This document shows, piece by piece, positions 41,763 to 51,629 of a DNA stretch of 64,000 bases. The stretch comes from Candidatus Vicinibacter affinis (GTDB lineage: Bacteria > Bacteroidota > Bacteroidia > Chitinophagales > Saprospiraceae), in assembly GCA_016714365.1 (NCBI GenBank), contig JADJNH010000005.1, positions 372,001-436,000 on the forward strand, given 5' to 3'. The notes beneath the pieces were generated by a model that was given only the letters and a program-made list of their open reading frames with translations, was not told the DNA's origin and made no database searches. Both the position numbers and the translations under genes were made by a program. The number at the start of each line of letters is the position of its first letter. Positions within the stretch are counted from its first letter, which is position 1.

Positions 41763-44177
41763 TTAGTGGACGTCAGGCAAATTATTTTCAGCAGCCAGTA
41801 TATTTTCAATACCTCTTATTAATGCATCTGGATTAAATGAAATGCTGTCGATTCCTTCTTCAACCAGAAATTTTGCAAAGGTGGGAATGTCACTGGGTGC
41901 CTGCCCACAGAGACCTATTTTAATTTTATTTTGTTTAGCTGCTTGTATTGCCTGGTGAATAAGCAATTTCACTGCATCATTTTCTTCATTAAATAAATAA
42001 TTTACAAAAGATGAATCTCGATCCAACCCCAAAGTGAGTTGGGTTAAATCATTGGACCCAATTGAGAATCCATTAAATATTTGAGCAAATTCATTTGCTA
42101 AAATAACATTACTTGGAATTTCAATCATTACATAAATCTCTAACCCATCTTCTCCCTGAACTAAATTATTCAGTGTCATTTCATCCAATACTTTGTGAGC
42201 CTCTTCGGTAGTTCTACAGAAAGGGATCATTAGTTTGATATTTTTTAAACCCATTTGGGTTCTTACTTTTTTCATTGCAGCACATTCCAATGCAAATCCT
42301 TTCCGATAGAAATTGCTATAATATCGTGATGCTCCCCGATAACCTATCATCGGATTTTCTTCAACTGGTTCAAAATATTTTCCTCCCAAAAGATTTGCGT
42401 ATTCATTACTTTTGAAATCACTCATACGGACAATAACGTCCTTTGGGTAAAATGCAGCTGCAACAACACCAACAGCTTCAGCCAGTTTATCAATAAAAAA
42501 GTCTTTACCATCCCTGTAATCTTTAGTTAAGTCATTTATATCTTTTCTGATTTTTTCATCAATGATTTTTTGTGGATCACAAAGTGCTAAAGGGTGGATT
42601 TTAATACTGTTTGAAATAGCGAATTCAAGCCTCAAAAGTCCAACGCCCTCGTTAGGATATTGACTTAGTTCAAATGCCCTATCCGGATCAGCCAGAATCA
42701 GCATGGGATGAGTTCTAGGTATTTTTAAATCACCAAAATCCTGTTCTTGAACGTGCCACTTAAGATAGCCTTTATAAACATTCCCGATCGTCCCTTGGGC
42801 GCAGGAGACAGTAATTTCCTGCCCTGTTGATATTTGTTCAGTTGCATTTTCACAACCAACAATAGCTACTGTTCCAAGTTCTCTAGCTGCAATAGCTGCA
42901 TGGCTGGTCCTTCCTCCTTTATTGGTTATGATGGCACCGGCTTTTTTTAAGACAGGATCCCAATCCGGATTGGTCATATCTGTAATTAGGATTTCTCCGG
43001 GTTGCAGTAATTCGGCTTGCGCAGGGCTATTTAAAATTCTTGCTTTACCACATGTAATTTTATCGCCAAGAGCTATGCCTTTAGTTAGTATTTCACTTTT
43101 TTCTTCTAGAATATATATTTTTTTAATATTCTTTTTTAGTTTAGCATGAACTGTTTCCGGTCTTGCCTGAACAATAAATAATTGATCGGTTTGACCATCT
43201 TTCGCCCATTCAATATCCATAGGTTTACCATAATGGTTTTCAATTATTTGGCACCACTGAGCCAGTAATATTACTTCAGATTTTGTTAGGGAAAGTTGAT
43301 TTATTTTAACCAGTGGTGTTGAATGATTTACAATTTTGTTTTCAATTTTTGTCTCAAAAGAATTTTGACCATAAGTCATCGTGAATTCTTTTTTGCCGCA
43401 TGAGGTTTTAAGAATTGGGTTAAAACTTGGATCATTCAAAGTAGGTTTGAAAACAATCCATTCATCAGGACTCACCCTTCCCTGCACAATGTTTTCACCT
43501 AAACCAAAACACCCATTAATGATAATAACATTTTGAAAACCACTGTCCGGATCAATTGTGAATGCAACTCCAGAAGAAGCCAAATCACTTCGGACCATTT
43601 GTTGGACGCCTATTGACAAAGCAATATCTAATTCCTTAAAACCCATATCATGCCTGTACTTAATTGCCCGATCAGTATATAAAGAAGAATAACATCTCAG
43701 TACCGCTTCTAATAATTGGGATTCTGTACTAATATTTAGAAAAGATTCCATTCGACCTGCAAAACTTGCTGTAGGCAAATCTTCAGCTGTTGCACTACTC
43801 CTTACAGCAACATCCAAATTGGATTTTCCGCATTTATTGCAAAGTTCCTGATATGCCTGTTTTACATCTTTTTGAACGGTTTCCGGAATTTTTCCAGATA
43901 ATATCAAAGCTCTTGATTTTTCACCAACAAAACTCAAATTGGAATATTCCTGAGTATCAAGTAAATCCAACATTTCAATTAATGGTAACTCTAAGTCATT
44001 TTCCTTTATAAATTGTCGGTAAGCATTTGCAGTGATAGCAAATCCATTCGGAATATTGATGCCGTCTGGATTTAAGATATTATACATTTCTCCAAGGGAA
44101 GAATTTTTACCTCCTACCTCTGCAATATCTGATAAATGAATTTCACTAAAAAACAAAATGTTACCAGAATTTGACAT
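41763..44177 (-). CDS. ppsA: Phosphoenolpyruvate synthase
   Basis: 804 residues. Order of domains: N-terminal ATP-grasp-like PPDK domain (about 10-340; VGGKNSSLGEM at 22-32, VRSSATAEDLPTASFAG at about 123-139), the phosphohistidine swivel domain (GGRTSHAAIAARELG at about 415-429, His in TSH) and the C-terminal PEP/pyruvate TIM barrel with FSIGSNDLTQLTLGLDRDS and GLCGQAPS. PpsA makes PEP, AMP and phosphate from pyruvate, ATP and water, the entry to gluconeogenesis. The length equals E. coli PpsA, and GLDRDS marks PEP synthase rather than pyruvate phosphate dikinase. It is cytoplasmic and apparently monocistronic. Confidence 0.96.
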   Translation of the reverse strand: MSNSGNILFFSEIHLSDIAEVGGKNSSLGEMYNILNPDGINIPNGFAITANAYRQFIKENDLELPLIEMLDLLDTQEYSNLSFVGEKSRALILSGKIPETVQKDVKQAYQELCNKCGKSNLDVAVRSSATAEDLPTASFAGRMESFLNISTESQLLEAVLRCYSSLYTDRAIKYRHDMGFKELDIALSIGVQQMVRSDLASSGVAFTIDPDSGFQNVIIINGCFGLGENIVQGRVSPDEWIVFKPTLNDPSFNPILKTSCGKKEFTMTYGQNSFETKIENKIVNHSTPLVKINQLSLTKSEVILLAQWCQIIENHYGKPMDIEWAKDGQTDQLFIVQARPETVHAKLKKNIKKIYILEEKSEILTKGIALGDKITCGKARILNSPAQAELLQPGEILITDMTNPDWDPVLKKAGAIITNKGGRTSHAAIAARELGTVAIVGCENATEQISTGQEITVSCAQGTIGNVYKGYLKWHVQEQDFGDLKIPRTHPMLILADPDRAFELSQYPNEGVGLLRLEFAISNSIKIHPLALCDPQKIIDEKIRKDINDLTKDYRDGKDFFIDKLAEAVGVVAAAFYPKDVIVRMSDFKSNEYANLLGGKYFEPVEENPMIGYRGASRYYSNFYRKGFALECAAMKKVRTQMGLKNIKLMIPFCRTTEEAHKVLDEMTLNNLVQGEDGLEIYVMIEIPSNVILANEFAQIFNGFSIGSNDLTQLTLGLDRDSSFVNYLFNEENDAVKLLIHQAIQAAKQNKIKIGLCGQAPSDIPTFAKFLVEEGIDSISFNPDALIRGIENILAAENNLPDVH

Positions 44178-44334
44178 ATGATTGAAAATTTAATCTTGAA
44201 ATCAACTTAAGTATATCTGCAAAAGCATCCACTACAATGGATGAAAGTAAGATTTTAAGAACTGTTTATTAATGATAATTGTCATTTTTACACATAATAT
44301 TGTCGCTAATGTAAATTAAGGTGTATTAAGTGAT

Positions 44335-45108
44335 TTAAATTATACCAAGTAATAGCAACAAACCAAATAGAATTAGGAAAAAAGCCACTAAGTATTTTAA
44401 TAACGGGAATGTTGTTTTGTGAAGAAATTTTTGACCTAACCAAGCTCCCAGAAATGCTGCCAGACAAGGAATGAGAATGTAATAGAAGTTTAAATCAACA
44501 TTTCTGATGTGTTGAATGTATTGGCTAATTCGACTGATATCCACTAAACAGGCTATCATAATTCCAGTTCCGATATAAGCTTCTTTGCTAATTGAAGTGC
44601 GAATCAAAAAAATTGACCGAAGGGCTCCCTGATGGCCAGATAATCCACCAAAAAATCCGCTCATAAGTCCTCCAGGAATGATCCAATAGGAGCTTGTAAT
44701 TGGCTTAATTGATTTTTGAAATAATTCTAGAATTGAGAAAACAATTAACAAGGATCCAATGCAAATTTTAATTAATGAATTTGTGAAGTCCATATTAAGT
44801 AATGCGAAGTGAATCTCCTGATTTTGTATTGTTATTTGTTTCAGGGCAATGGCTCCTATAAAAGCTCCCAGCATTGCAGGGAATCCAAAAAGCCTAACCA
44901 TTTTCCAATCTATATATTTTGTCATTAGACCTAATTTAAATGCATTGTTCAGAAAATGAACAATCGCGGTCATCCCAATGGCAAGGTGAATTGGAAAAAA
45001 TAGATTGAAAACCGGTAACAGAAGGGTCCCAAGACCAAATCCTGAAAAAAATGTAAGCAGAGATCCTACAAAGCATACAATACTTATTAGTAAAATTTCA
45101 ATTCCCAT
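44335..45108 (-). CDS. TSUP/TauE-SafE family permease
   Basis: 257 residues with seven or eight hydrophobic segments. The family signatures are FFSGFGLGTLLLPVFNLFFP near the start, GAFIGAIAL, and the second repeat PGGLMSGFFGGLSGHQGALRS (read as GGLMSGFFGGLSGHQGA), followed by GAWLGQKFL. TSUP permeases export sulfite, sulfoacetate or related organosulfur anions. Two rhodanese-type sulfur proteins are encoded 3 kb away, but no operon links them, so the substrate remains open. Confidence 0.9.
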   Translation of the reverse strand: MGIEILLISIVCFVGSLLTFFSGFGLGTLLLPVFNLFFPIHLAIGMTAIVHFLNNAFKLGLMTKYIDWKMVRLFGFPAMLGAFIGAIALKQITIQNQEIHFALLNMDFTNSLIKICIGSLLIVFSILELFQKSIKPITSSYWIIPGGLMSGFFGGLSGHQGALRSIFLIRTSISKEAYIGTGIMIACLVDISRISQYIQHIRNVDLNFYYILIPCLAAFLGAWLGQKFLHKTTFPLLKYLVAFFLILFGLLLLLGII

Positions 45109-45145
45109 CAGGTTGTAACTGAAAACTTTTATTTTTTAATTAGAA

Positions 45146-45508
45146 CTATTTAAAGTTTCTAAAGTATAGAAATATTGTTAAAAGTACAATTATAATAAAA
45201 AGTCCAATCATCATATTTCTTTGGTCTATTTCTTCTCGCGCTTTGAGTTGGAGATTATATGGAGTTTTAGCCTCAGTATCTACTTCTAATGAATAAGTAT
45301 ACTCTTCTTTATTTTTAACAATTTTTAATTGCATGAATTCATGTCCAATAAAAAAGTGATAGGTTTTACTCATGAGGATTTTAAAATCTATTATAATAAT
45401 GTTATTATTTAAATAGACAACAACATGGCCACTGTCTTCACCATGGTATATTCCCAGGACATATTCTTCCCCGGTAATGTCCATGATATTCCATATTTGT
45501 TGGCCCAT
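45146..45508 (-). CDS. Hypothetical protein with C-terminal membrane anchor
   Basis: 120 residues. The first 95 form a beta-rich segment (VVVYLNNNIIIIDFKI, FMQLKIVKNKEEYTYSLEV) and the last 20 are a single strong transmembrane helix (MMIGLFIIIVLLTIFLYF). There is no N-terminal signal, so it is tail-anchored with the bulk in the cytoplasm, or an unusual type. I do not recognise the family. It lies 37 bases upstream of the TSUP permease gene on the same strand, so co-transcription is likely. Confidence 0.65.
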   Translation of the reverse strand: MGQQIWNIMDITGEEYVLGIYHGEDSGHVVVYLNNNIIIIDFKILMSKTYHFFIGHEFMQLKIVKNKEEYTYSLEVDTEAKTPYNLQLKAREEIDQRNMMIGLFIIIVLLTIFLYFRNFK

Positions 45509-45651
45509 TCGAAGGCTAAATTTTTGATTAAAGATAGTTCAGAATGAATATTTTATTTGAATCAGTAATTATTAATTTATTATATTATTGAAAGTTAGAA
45601 TATTTTTACATGAAAATTGAGTTAGATAAAGAGGAATTTAAAGAACAAGAT

Positions 45652-46440
45652 ATGATTCAAATTAATTTAGAAGGAAAGACAGCATTAATTTGTGGTGCAA
45701 GTAAAGGTATTGGTAGAGCAATTGCCCTGAGAATGGCAGATGCCGGGGCTACAATTGTAGCAGTTTCAAGGAATAAAATTGAGTTGGATCTATTGGTCTC
45801 AGAATTGCCAAAAAATAATGGACAGACCCATATGGCCTTAACCGCTGATTTGAGCAATCTTGATGAACTAAAGACAATTATGTCAAATTTAGCTCATGCA
45901 ATGAGGATACATATCATTGTTAACAATACTGGAGGTCCACCGGCAGGTCCATTATGTAAAGCTCCAATTGAATTTTTGCAGTCAGCTTTTCAACAGCATG
46001 TTTTAGCAAATCAAATAATCCTTTCTTTGTTTATTGAAGGGATGAAGTCAGAAGGATATGGAAGGGTTATAAATATTATATCTACTTCGGTTAAGCAGCC
46101 ATTGGATAATTTGGGTGTATCAAACACTATTAGGGGAGCTGTAGCAAATTGGGCAAAAACATTGGCAAATGAATTGGCCCCTTATCAAATTACTGTAAAC
46201 AATATTCTTCCAGGGGCAACTATGACTGAAAGGTTAAGCTCCATAATTGAGCGTGAATCCAATACTCTTCATACTTCCACCGAAGAAATTTCAAAAAAAA
46301 TGATAAGCAACATACCAATGGGGAGATTTGCCCAGCCAGATGAAATTGCAGCCGCTGCAATTTTCTTAGCATCCCCATTGGCTACCTACATTACCGGAAT
46401 TAATCTTCCAGTAGACGGTGGTAGGACTAAAAGTCTTTAG
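45652..46440 (+). CDS. SDR-family protein lacking the YxxxK motif
   Basis: 262 residues from the ATG at 45652; an in-frame ATG at 45610 would add 14 charged residues. It has the classical short-chain dehydrogenase fold: cofactor motif GASKGIGRA, the NNTGGPP structural motif (normally NNAG) and a C-terminal ASPLATYITGINLPVDGG. The catalytic Ser region is present (NIISTS), but the Tyr and Lys of YxxxK are replaced by SNTIR with the spacing kept. Members of this subgroup are often annotated as 3-oxoacyl-ACP reductase. Here FabG-type catalysis is doubtful. Confidence 0.88.
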   Translation: MIQINLEGKTALICGASKGIGRAIALRMADAGATIVAVSRNKIELDLLVSELPKNNGQTHMALTADLSNLDELKTIMSNLAHAMRIHIIVNNTGGPPAGPLCKAPIEFLQSAFQQHVLANQIILSLFIEGMKSEGYGRVINIISTSVKQPLDNLGVSNTIRGAVANWAKTLANELAPYQITVNNILPGATMTERLSSIIERESNTLHTSTEEISKKMISNIPMGRFAQPDEIAAAAIFLASPLATYITGINLPVDGGRTKSL

Positions 46441-46740
46441 TGACAATACATTGGTTCTTGAAACTTTCTTTTTATTCTTCTAAGTACCCTATTCAGACTT
46501 TATTGAATTAGCCAGAGACTTTCTGATTAAAAATTCTTTGCACTTTTTGTCATTTCCACGATATTGATACATTATGATTTCGATTATTTCTAAACCTTCA
46601 GTAATACCAAAGCTTTAAAAAATATTTGGCTAAGATTGCAAAGAAATTATAAGGAATCACGCATTAAATATTCCGACAGTGAGATTGATCAGAGGCTTGT
46701 TTTATGATTAATAATTTGGAAGACAAATTATTTAAAATAA

Positions 46741-46773
46741 TGATAACTTATTGCAATTTTTATGAAGTTATCA
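46741..46773. repeat. Inverted repeat in convergent gap
   Basis: TGATAACTT and AAGTTATCA are perfect complements with a 15-base AT-rich spacer. It could form a hairpin in either transcript reaching the gap. Confidence 0.5.
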
Positions 46774-46785
46774 ATTGATATTTTT

Positions 46786-46821
46786 AAAAAGCAGACTTCT
46801 GAATTACAGAATCTGTTTTTT
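46786..46821 (+). terminator. Bidirectional terminator in convergent gap
   Basis: A-tract plus GCAGA pairs with TCTGT plus T-tract (one G-U), and inside it TTCTG pairs with CAGAA. Both ends are A/T runs, so it can serve the minus-strand DoxX-like gene, 22 bases away, and plus-strand readthrough. Confidence 0.7.
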
Positions 46822-46842
46822 ATCTTAGTATTGTATCGTCTA

Positions 46843-47286
46843 CTAAAATTTCTTACTATCAGACATATAAATCGTAAGAGCGCAAGCTACCAATACCACG
46901 TTTTTTACAATATATTGACCGGTTAATGTTAGTGCCCAATCGGTTTGCCAGGTTTCCTGTGTCAGAAAAATCAAGGGAAGAAATGTGGTGAACATATGAA
47001 AGGAAAATAATGCAAAAGTCCATTTAGTTAATTTCGGAAACAGCCACATTATGCCAATAATACACTCAATGACACCCAAAATGAAAACAAAGGAGTTAAT
47101 TTCTATAAAGGAGGAAAGGGTAGCCGAATAAAGACTTTTGACCAGTCCTTCAGCAGGTGAAATGCTGATCACTTTGAGAAAACCAAACCAAAAGAAAACT
47201 ATGGCCAGAGAAAATCTATTAATAAATAAAATCAGATCTTTGGAATCTGATGTACTACTGGTCTGGCTTAGGCTTAAAATTTTCAT
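46843..47286 (-). CDS. DoxX/DUF417-like small membrane protein
   Basis: 147 residues with four hydrophobic segments (about 24-42, 60-80, 88-106 and 124-142), the DoxX layout. The first helix carries FWFGFLKVISISPAEGLVKSL, resembling the YkgB/DUF417 group (FxxFxxxKF...EAEGI). Such proteins lie in the inner membrane and are linked to quinone or chlorine-stress responses, without a firm biochemical role. It is monocistronic, in a gap between convergent and same-strand genes. Confidence 0.8.
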   Translation of the reverse strand: MKILSLSQTSSTSDSKDLILFINRFSLAIVFFWFGFLKVISISPAEGLVKSLYSATLSSFIEINSFVFILGVIECIIGIMWLFPKLTKWTFALFSFHMFTTFLPLIFLTQETWQTDWALTLTGQYIVKNVVLVACALTIYMSDSKKF

Positions 47287-47496
47287 TGGTCAGGTATTAA
47301 ATTATAGGCGCTAAGTTAGGTTTCAGCCAAAATGGATTGGTTGATTAATTGACGAAATACACAAAATAATGTTTGAAACTCCTATTTAAATGGATAGGAC
47401 AATCGCCATTTTGACATTATTATTTATGTAAAATTAACTGCTGAAAGAGATTTATCAATGGATGAATTACAGGTTTTTGATCAAATATTTATAAAT

Positions 47497-49797
47497 TTAT
47501 AATATGGTGATTTCCCCTATAAATAGCCAAGCTTTATGACCAGCTCCAGGTTGTGGTTCTTGAATTTCGCCATGATTTTTAACCAAGATTTTCAAAAACT
47601 TAGTTGCTTTCTTTTCTTTAAATAAGATTTCAGGTTCAATGCATTTTTTATTTGAAGGTATAATTTGCTCCTTATGAAAGTCAATAAAATTTTTACCATC
47701 ATTGGATTTATACATTAAAATTTCAGTTGGAAAATGTATCCAAGAGCCAAGACTTGAGAAAAATTGAAAGCCAATGGATTGAATTTCTGTAATGCTATCA
47801 AATTCAATAATAGCTTCAAAATCTTTGCCTTCCATACCCACCCACTCATCTCCTGAAAATTTGTTTTGTGGGGCTTTAAATCCATTAACAAGGTAACCAC
47901 TTTCTCCATTAAAATACTTTTCAGATGGTTGCTGGATCAGACTAATTTTTTTCCCGGCTGCAAGATGGTGGTTGTAGCTTAACTTTAAAGGTCTTCCCAA
48001 TGTTTTGTTTTCATCCTGGTACCAGGCATTGAAATCTATTGACTTGTCTAGTAAAAAGGTATCCTGAGAACTATTATCCTGTATGATACCTTCATCAGGA
48101 CTCTCTCTTTCCAACAGGACACTTCCTTTATTATTGGGTTTAATAAAATAAAATTCAACCCCATTTGGGTTAGATTTAGTTTTATATTTAAGGTCCATAT
48201 ATGCAAGTGAGAAAGGTAATTTGTTATCTCTGAACCATTTGGCATGCGCCTTGAGTCTCAAAAGGAAATCCTGATAGTTTTTTCCCTCATTAGTACTCCA
48301 ATTCACCTCAGAAAGAGCGATTGCTCTTGGGTAGGTCATATAAAGCAGGTGATTTTCGTTGGGTATATACTCTGTCCAAAGATTACCCTGCGCTCCAAGG
48401 ATGTGTTTTTCTTTACCTTCAGTTAAGCCAGTTGGAATTGGATTAAAATTGTAGACTTTCTCAAGTGATGTATAACCACCAATTGCTAACGGCTCTTTTG
48501 AATGGGTAGATTGATAATGATCAAAGTAACAATGTGTACCTGGACACATGATTACATCATGATTCTCCTTTGCTGCTTGTATTCCACCTTTCACACCCCT
48601 CCAAGACATTACGGTCGCATTTGGCGATAGTCCTCCTTCAAGGATTTCGTCCCAACCGATGAGTTTCTTACCCTTGTTTGTTAAATAAATATCAATCTGC
48701 TGAATGAAATAACTTTGTAACTCTTCTTCATTTTTAAGCCCTTGTCTTTGCTTAATTATCTTGCAATTAGAACATTTACTCCAGCTGGATTTTGGAACCT
48801 CATCTCCACCGATATGAATGTACTTAGAAGGAAATAGGTCACAAACCTCTTCAAGAATTTCCTTCATAAACCAAAGAGTGGTGTCCTTGGTACAGAATAC
48901 CGAATTAAAAACACCCCATACTTTTTCAACTTTATATGGTCCACCACTGCAACCAAATATAGGATAGGATGCAAGAGCAGCACTGGCATGACCCGGCATT
49001 TCTATCTCAGGTATAACCTCAATAAACCTATCAGCGGCATAAGCAACAATTTCCTTTACTTCCTCTTGAGTGTAGAAGCCACCATATTTCACGCCATCAA
49101 ATTTATGTGGCTGGTCGCTATAATGACCAATAAGCGTTTCATCCCGATAAGCACCAGTTGCAGTAAGTTCGGGAAACCTTTTAATTTCCAGACGCCACCC
49201 TTGATCATCCGTTAGATGCCAGTGAAATGTATTGTATTTATATCTTGACATTAAATCCAAATAGAGTTTGATCGTTTGCAATGAAAAAAAGTGACGAGAA
49301 ACATCCAAATGCAAACCACGATACTTAAAAGCTGCATCATCTTCAATATTAATGAATGGAACCATTGTTTTAGAGTCAACTAATTGGTTTTCAACTTCGA
49401 TCAATTGGAGCAATGTTTGCAATGCATAAAATAATCCCTTTTCAGTTGATGCGATAATTAGTATTCCGCTTTTGCTACTGGTCAAGGAATATTGGTCAGG
49501 ATTATTTTCTTTTAAATTAAGTTGAAGAACTATGGATTTAGACTTACCGAAAACAGGTTTTGGAGATTCTAAAATTTTGACTTTTTTTAAATTCAATGCA
49601 TTTACATAGAGTTGAGCGATTCTTTTACATTGCTTATTTTGTTTTGGAATACTTATAATTGAAATATCGTCTATCCTCATTTTCCCCCCTGCAACCTTAA
49701 TTGTTTTCGGTTGAGGTATGATATTGTGAATAAAGGTATTTTGAGAAGTGACCTTTAAACAATTACAAATAAATAATAAAAGCAATATCTTTTTCAT
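47497..49797 (-). CDS. Beta-N-acetylhexosaminidase, GH20
   Basis: 766 residues from Met at 49797 (MKKILLLLF); two ATGs at 49815 and 49812 could add six residues. Signal peptide to about residue 19. An N-terminal GH20b alpha/beta domain precedes the GH20 barrel (about 155-510). The catalytic pair Asp332-Glu333 is in HIGGDEVP, and substrate-binding WRGVKGG and WTEYI follow. The C-terminal 200 residues contain a discoidin-like beta-sandwich (KFSGDEWVGMEGKDFEAII...). It releases terminal GlcNAc or GalNAc from chitin oligomers, glycans or peptidoglycan pieces. It is likely periplasmic or surface-exposed; no T9SS domain was identified. Confidence 0.94.
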   Translation of the reverse strand: MKKILLLLFICNCLKVTSQNTFIHNIIPQPKTIKVAGGKMRIDDISIISIPKQNKQCKRIAQLYVNALNLKKVKILESPKPVFGKSKSIVLQLNLKENNPDQYSLTSSKSGILIIASTEKGLFYALQTLLQLIEVENQLVDSKTMVPFINIEDDAAFKYRGLHLDVSRHFFSLQTIKLYLDLMSRYKYNTFHWHLTDDQGWRLEIKRFPELTATGAYRDETLIGHYSDQPHKFDGVKYGGFYTQEEVKEIVAYAADRFIEVIPEIEMPGHASAALASYPIFGCSGGPYKVEKVWGVFNSVFCTKDTTLWFMKEILEEVCDLFPSKYIHIGGDEVPKSSWSKCSNCKIIKQRQGLKNEEELQSYFIQQIDIYLTNKGKKLIGWDEILEGGLSPNATVMSWRGVKGGIQAAKENHDVIMCPGTHCYFDHYQSTHSKEPLAIGGYTSLEKVYNFNPIPTGLTEGKEKHILGAQGNLWTEYIPNENHLLYMTYPRAIALSEVNWSTNEGKNYQDFLLRLKAHAKWFRDNKLPFSLAYMDLKYKTKSNPNGVEFYFIKPNNKGSVLLERESPDEGIIQDNSSQDTFLLDKSIDFNAWYQDENKTLGRPLKLSYNHHLAAGKKISLIQQPSEKYFNGESGYLVNGFKAPQNKFSGDEWVGMEGKDFEAIIEFDSITEIQSIGFQFFSSLGSWIHFPTEILMYKSNDGKNFIDFHKEQIIPSNKKCIEPEILFKEKKATKFLKILVKNHGEIQEPQPGAGHKAWLFIGEITIL

Positions 49798-49909
49798 ATA
49801 CGTAGTATGCATCATATAATATTGAGGTATAAAGCTAAGAAAACATCAGAACGAAGAAACCATAGTTTTGTTATATTCTGCAATTTAACCAGAACAATAG
49901 TTTTATTTT

Positions 49910-49917
49910 TACCTTTG
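49910..49917 (+). promoter_or_regulatory. Possible -7 box before TPR-like membrane protein
   Basis: TACCTTTG fits TAnnTTTG and ends 21 bases before the ATG at 49939. A -33 TTG at the standard distance is absent. Confidence 0.35.
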
Positions 49918-49938
49918 AACTATCAAAATTGAAATATT

Positions 49939-50544
49939 ATGTTTGTAATTAATATTTATTTAAAGATAGCAATTATCCTATTTTGTTTGCTTGGAGGCGT
50001 TGTTTTGGCTTTCACAATTGGCTTTTGGTATGCTTTCCCTATACTGTTAATTGGTGTCTTATTTCTCTTAAGTTATATTTTTCTAGGCACGATACAATCT
50101 GCAGCCCAATTCATGCAAACCATGGATTTTGAATCATGTGAGAAAAGACTGGCATTAACCATCAAGCCAGAATGGTTATATGTAACAAACAGAGCCTATT
50201 ATTATCTTATCAAAGGTTCTGTTGATGTCCAAAGGGAGCGTCATAATGAAGCTGAAGGGTGGTTTAACAAAGCCCTTTCCTTAAAGCTTCCTTCAGATAA
50301 TGAGAAAGCCATGATTTTAATACAAATGATCAATATTCATATTTCAAAAAGCAGATGGACCCAAGCGAACAATACTTACCGGGAATTAAAGAAGTTAAAT
50401 TATTCCAAGGAGATGTTCAAAGAACAAGTAAAAATGATTGATCAGGTTATTGGACAACAAGGTAAAATGAAAATGATGGGCCAAATGGATCAGCGAATGA
50501 TGTTCCGCCCAGGGGGTAAAAGGAGAACCCCCAGAATGAGATAA
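49939..50544 (+). CDS. Small membrane protein with TPR-like helices
   Basis: 201 residues. Two transmembrane helices at the N-terminus (about 7-30 and 33-52) are followed by a soluble helical region (about 60-165) with a TPR-like pair: YLIKGSVDVQRERHNEAEGWFNKAL and MINIHISKSRWTQANNTYRELKKL (read in short pieces). The tail is Met/Gln/Arg-rich and ends GGKRRTPRMR. I know no specific function. It stands alone, about 140 bases from the divergent hexosaminidase gene and 170 from panC. Confidence 0.75.
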   Translation: MFVINIYLKIAIILFCLLGGVVLAFTIGFWYAFPILLIGVLFLLSYIFLGTIQSAAQFMQTMDFESCEKRLALTIKPEWLYVTNRAYYYLIKGSVDVQRERHNEAEGWFNKALSLKLPSDNEKAMILIQMINIHISKSRWTQANNTYRELKKLNYSKEMFKEQVKMIDQVIGQQGKMKMMGQMDQRMMFRPGGKRRTPRMR

Positions 50545-50661
50545 GTAAATTTTAAAATATAATTAGTTATTTCAGATTCAATTAAATTCAAGTAATTTTT
50601 TCAACCTTACTTTTATTGATAACTAAATGGATAGTAAAGTTCATTTCATTTGTAGGTTTAT

Positions 50662-50669
50662 AATTTTGA
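50662..50669 (+). promoter_or_regulatory. Possible -7 box before panC
   Basis: TAATTTTG fits TAnnTTTG, 43 bases before the panC ATG. Its -33 partner is not clear. Confidence 0.3.
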
Positions 50670-50712
50670 TAAATGTGGAAAATTATTAAAAACGACTTGC
50701 TTTCTAACTTTC

Positions 50713-51570
50713 ATGAAGACGTATAAAACAGTTAAAGGTTTACAGAAAGTGCTGGATCAATGTAGAGTGGAGGGAAAGCGAATTGCTTTTGTGCCAACTA
50801 TGGGGGCGCTTCATGAGGGTCATATCAGTCTGGTTGAACTTGCTTCTCAAAGAGCTGATATTGTTGTGGTTAGTATTTTTGTCAATCCAAGTCAATTTAA
50901 TAGTTCTGAAGATTTAAAAAAATACCCCAGGATGGTTGAAAAGGATAGTAAATTTTTGCGAAGAGCAAAATGCAATTTTCTTTTCATACCTGAAGTGGAT
51001 GAAGTTTATCCAAAAAATCTTAATACAACTGTTACGGTAGATCTAAATGGCCGAGATCGAGTGATGGAAGGTCACTTTAGACCTGGCCATTTTGATGGAA
51101 TGCTTCAGGTAGTGCATCGTCTTTTAGACATTGTGAAACCTGATTACCTATATATGGGGCAGAAAGATTTCCAGCAATTTACTTTGGTGCATCAAATGAT
51201 TAATGAGTTAAAACCTAAGATAGAGTTAGTAATTGGACCAACTATGCGTGAAAATGATGGACTGGCAATGAGTTCCAGAAATTTGCGATTGAGTGGGGAA
51301 ATGAGGAAAATTGCGCCTGAAATCAACAAAGCATTGTTATTTGCTAAGGAGCATTATATGAGTTTAGATTTAAATGAGTTAGAGAAGATGTGTATTGACA
51401 AACTGACCAAAGTAGGATTAAAACCTGAATATTTTGAAATTGTGGATGGTTTTACGTTAAAAAAGGTCCAAAAACACGTCAATTCTGATTATTTGGTAGC
51501 TTGTGTGGCTGCATGGGCTGGAAATGTAAGACTAATTGACAATATGATCTTAAAGGGACACCCCAATTAA
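50713..51570 (+). CDS. panC: Pantoate--beta-alanine ligase
   Basis: 285 residues, normal length. ATP-binding and pantoate-binding motifs: FVPTMGALHEGHISLV (about 27-42), VVSIFVNPSQFNS, GHFRPGHFDGMLQVVHRL, YMGQKDFQQF and MRENDGLAMSSRN. It condenses pantoate and beta-alanine to pantothenate, the CoA precursor. panD, which supplies beta-alanine, follows 59 bases downstream, so the two form a pantothenate operon. Confidence 0.97.
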   Translation: MKTYKTVKGLQKVLDQCRVEGKRIAFVPTMGALHEGHISLVELASQRADIVVVSIFVNPSQFNSSEDLKKYPRMVEKDSKFLRRAKCNFLFIPEVDEVYPKNLNTTVTVDLNGRDRVMEGHFRPGHFDGMLQVVHRLLDIVKPDYLYMGQKDFQQFTLVHQMINELKPKIELVIGPTMRENDGLAMSSRNLRLSGEMRKIAPEINKALLFAKEHYMSLDLNELEKMCIDKLTKVGLKPEYFEIVDGFTLKKVQKHVNSDYLVACVAAWAGNVRLIDNMILKGHPN

Positions 51571-51629
51571 ACTTTTTTCTCTGAAAATGACTTATTATGG
51601 TTGTCAGACAATTTAATTAATTTTGCCTC

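Larger units (their letters stand above)
46441..46842. other. Convergent intergenic region with hairpins
   Basis: 400 bases between convergent genes (SDR and DoxX-like). A 9-bp inverted repeat TGATAACTT / AAGTTATCA spans 46741-46773, and a terminator-like hairpin follows at 46786-46821. No ORF is visible. Confidence 0.5.
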
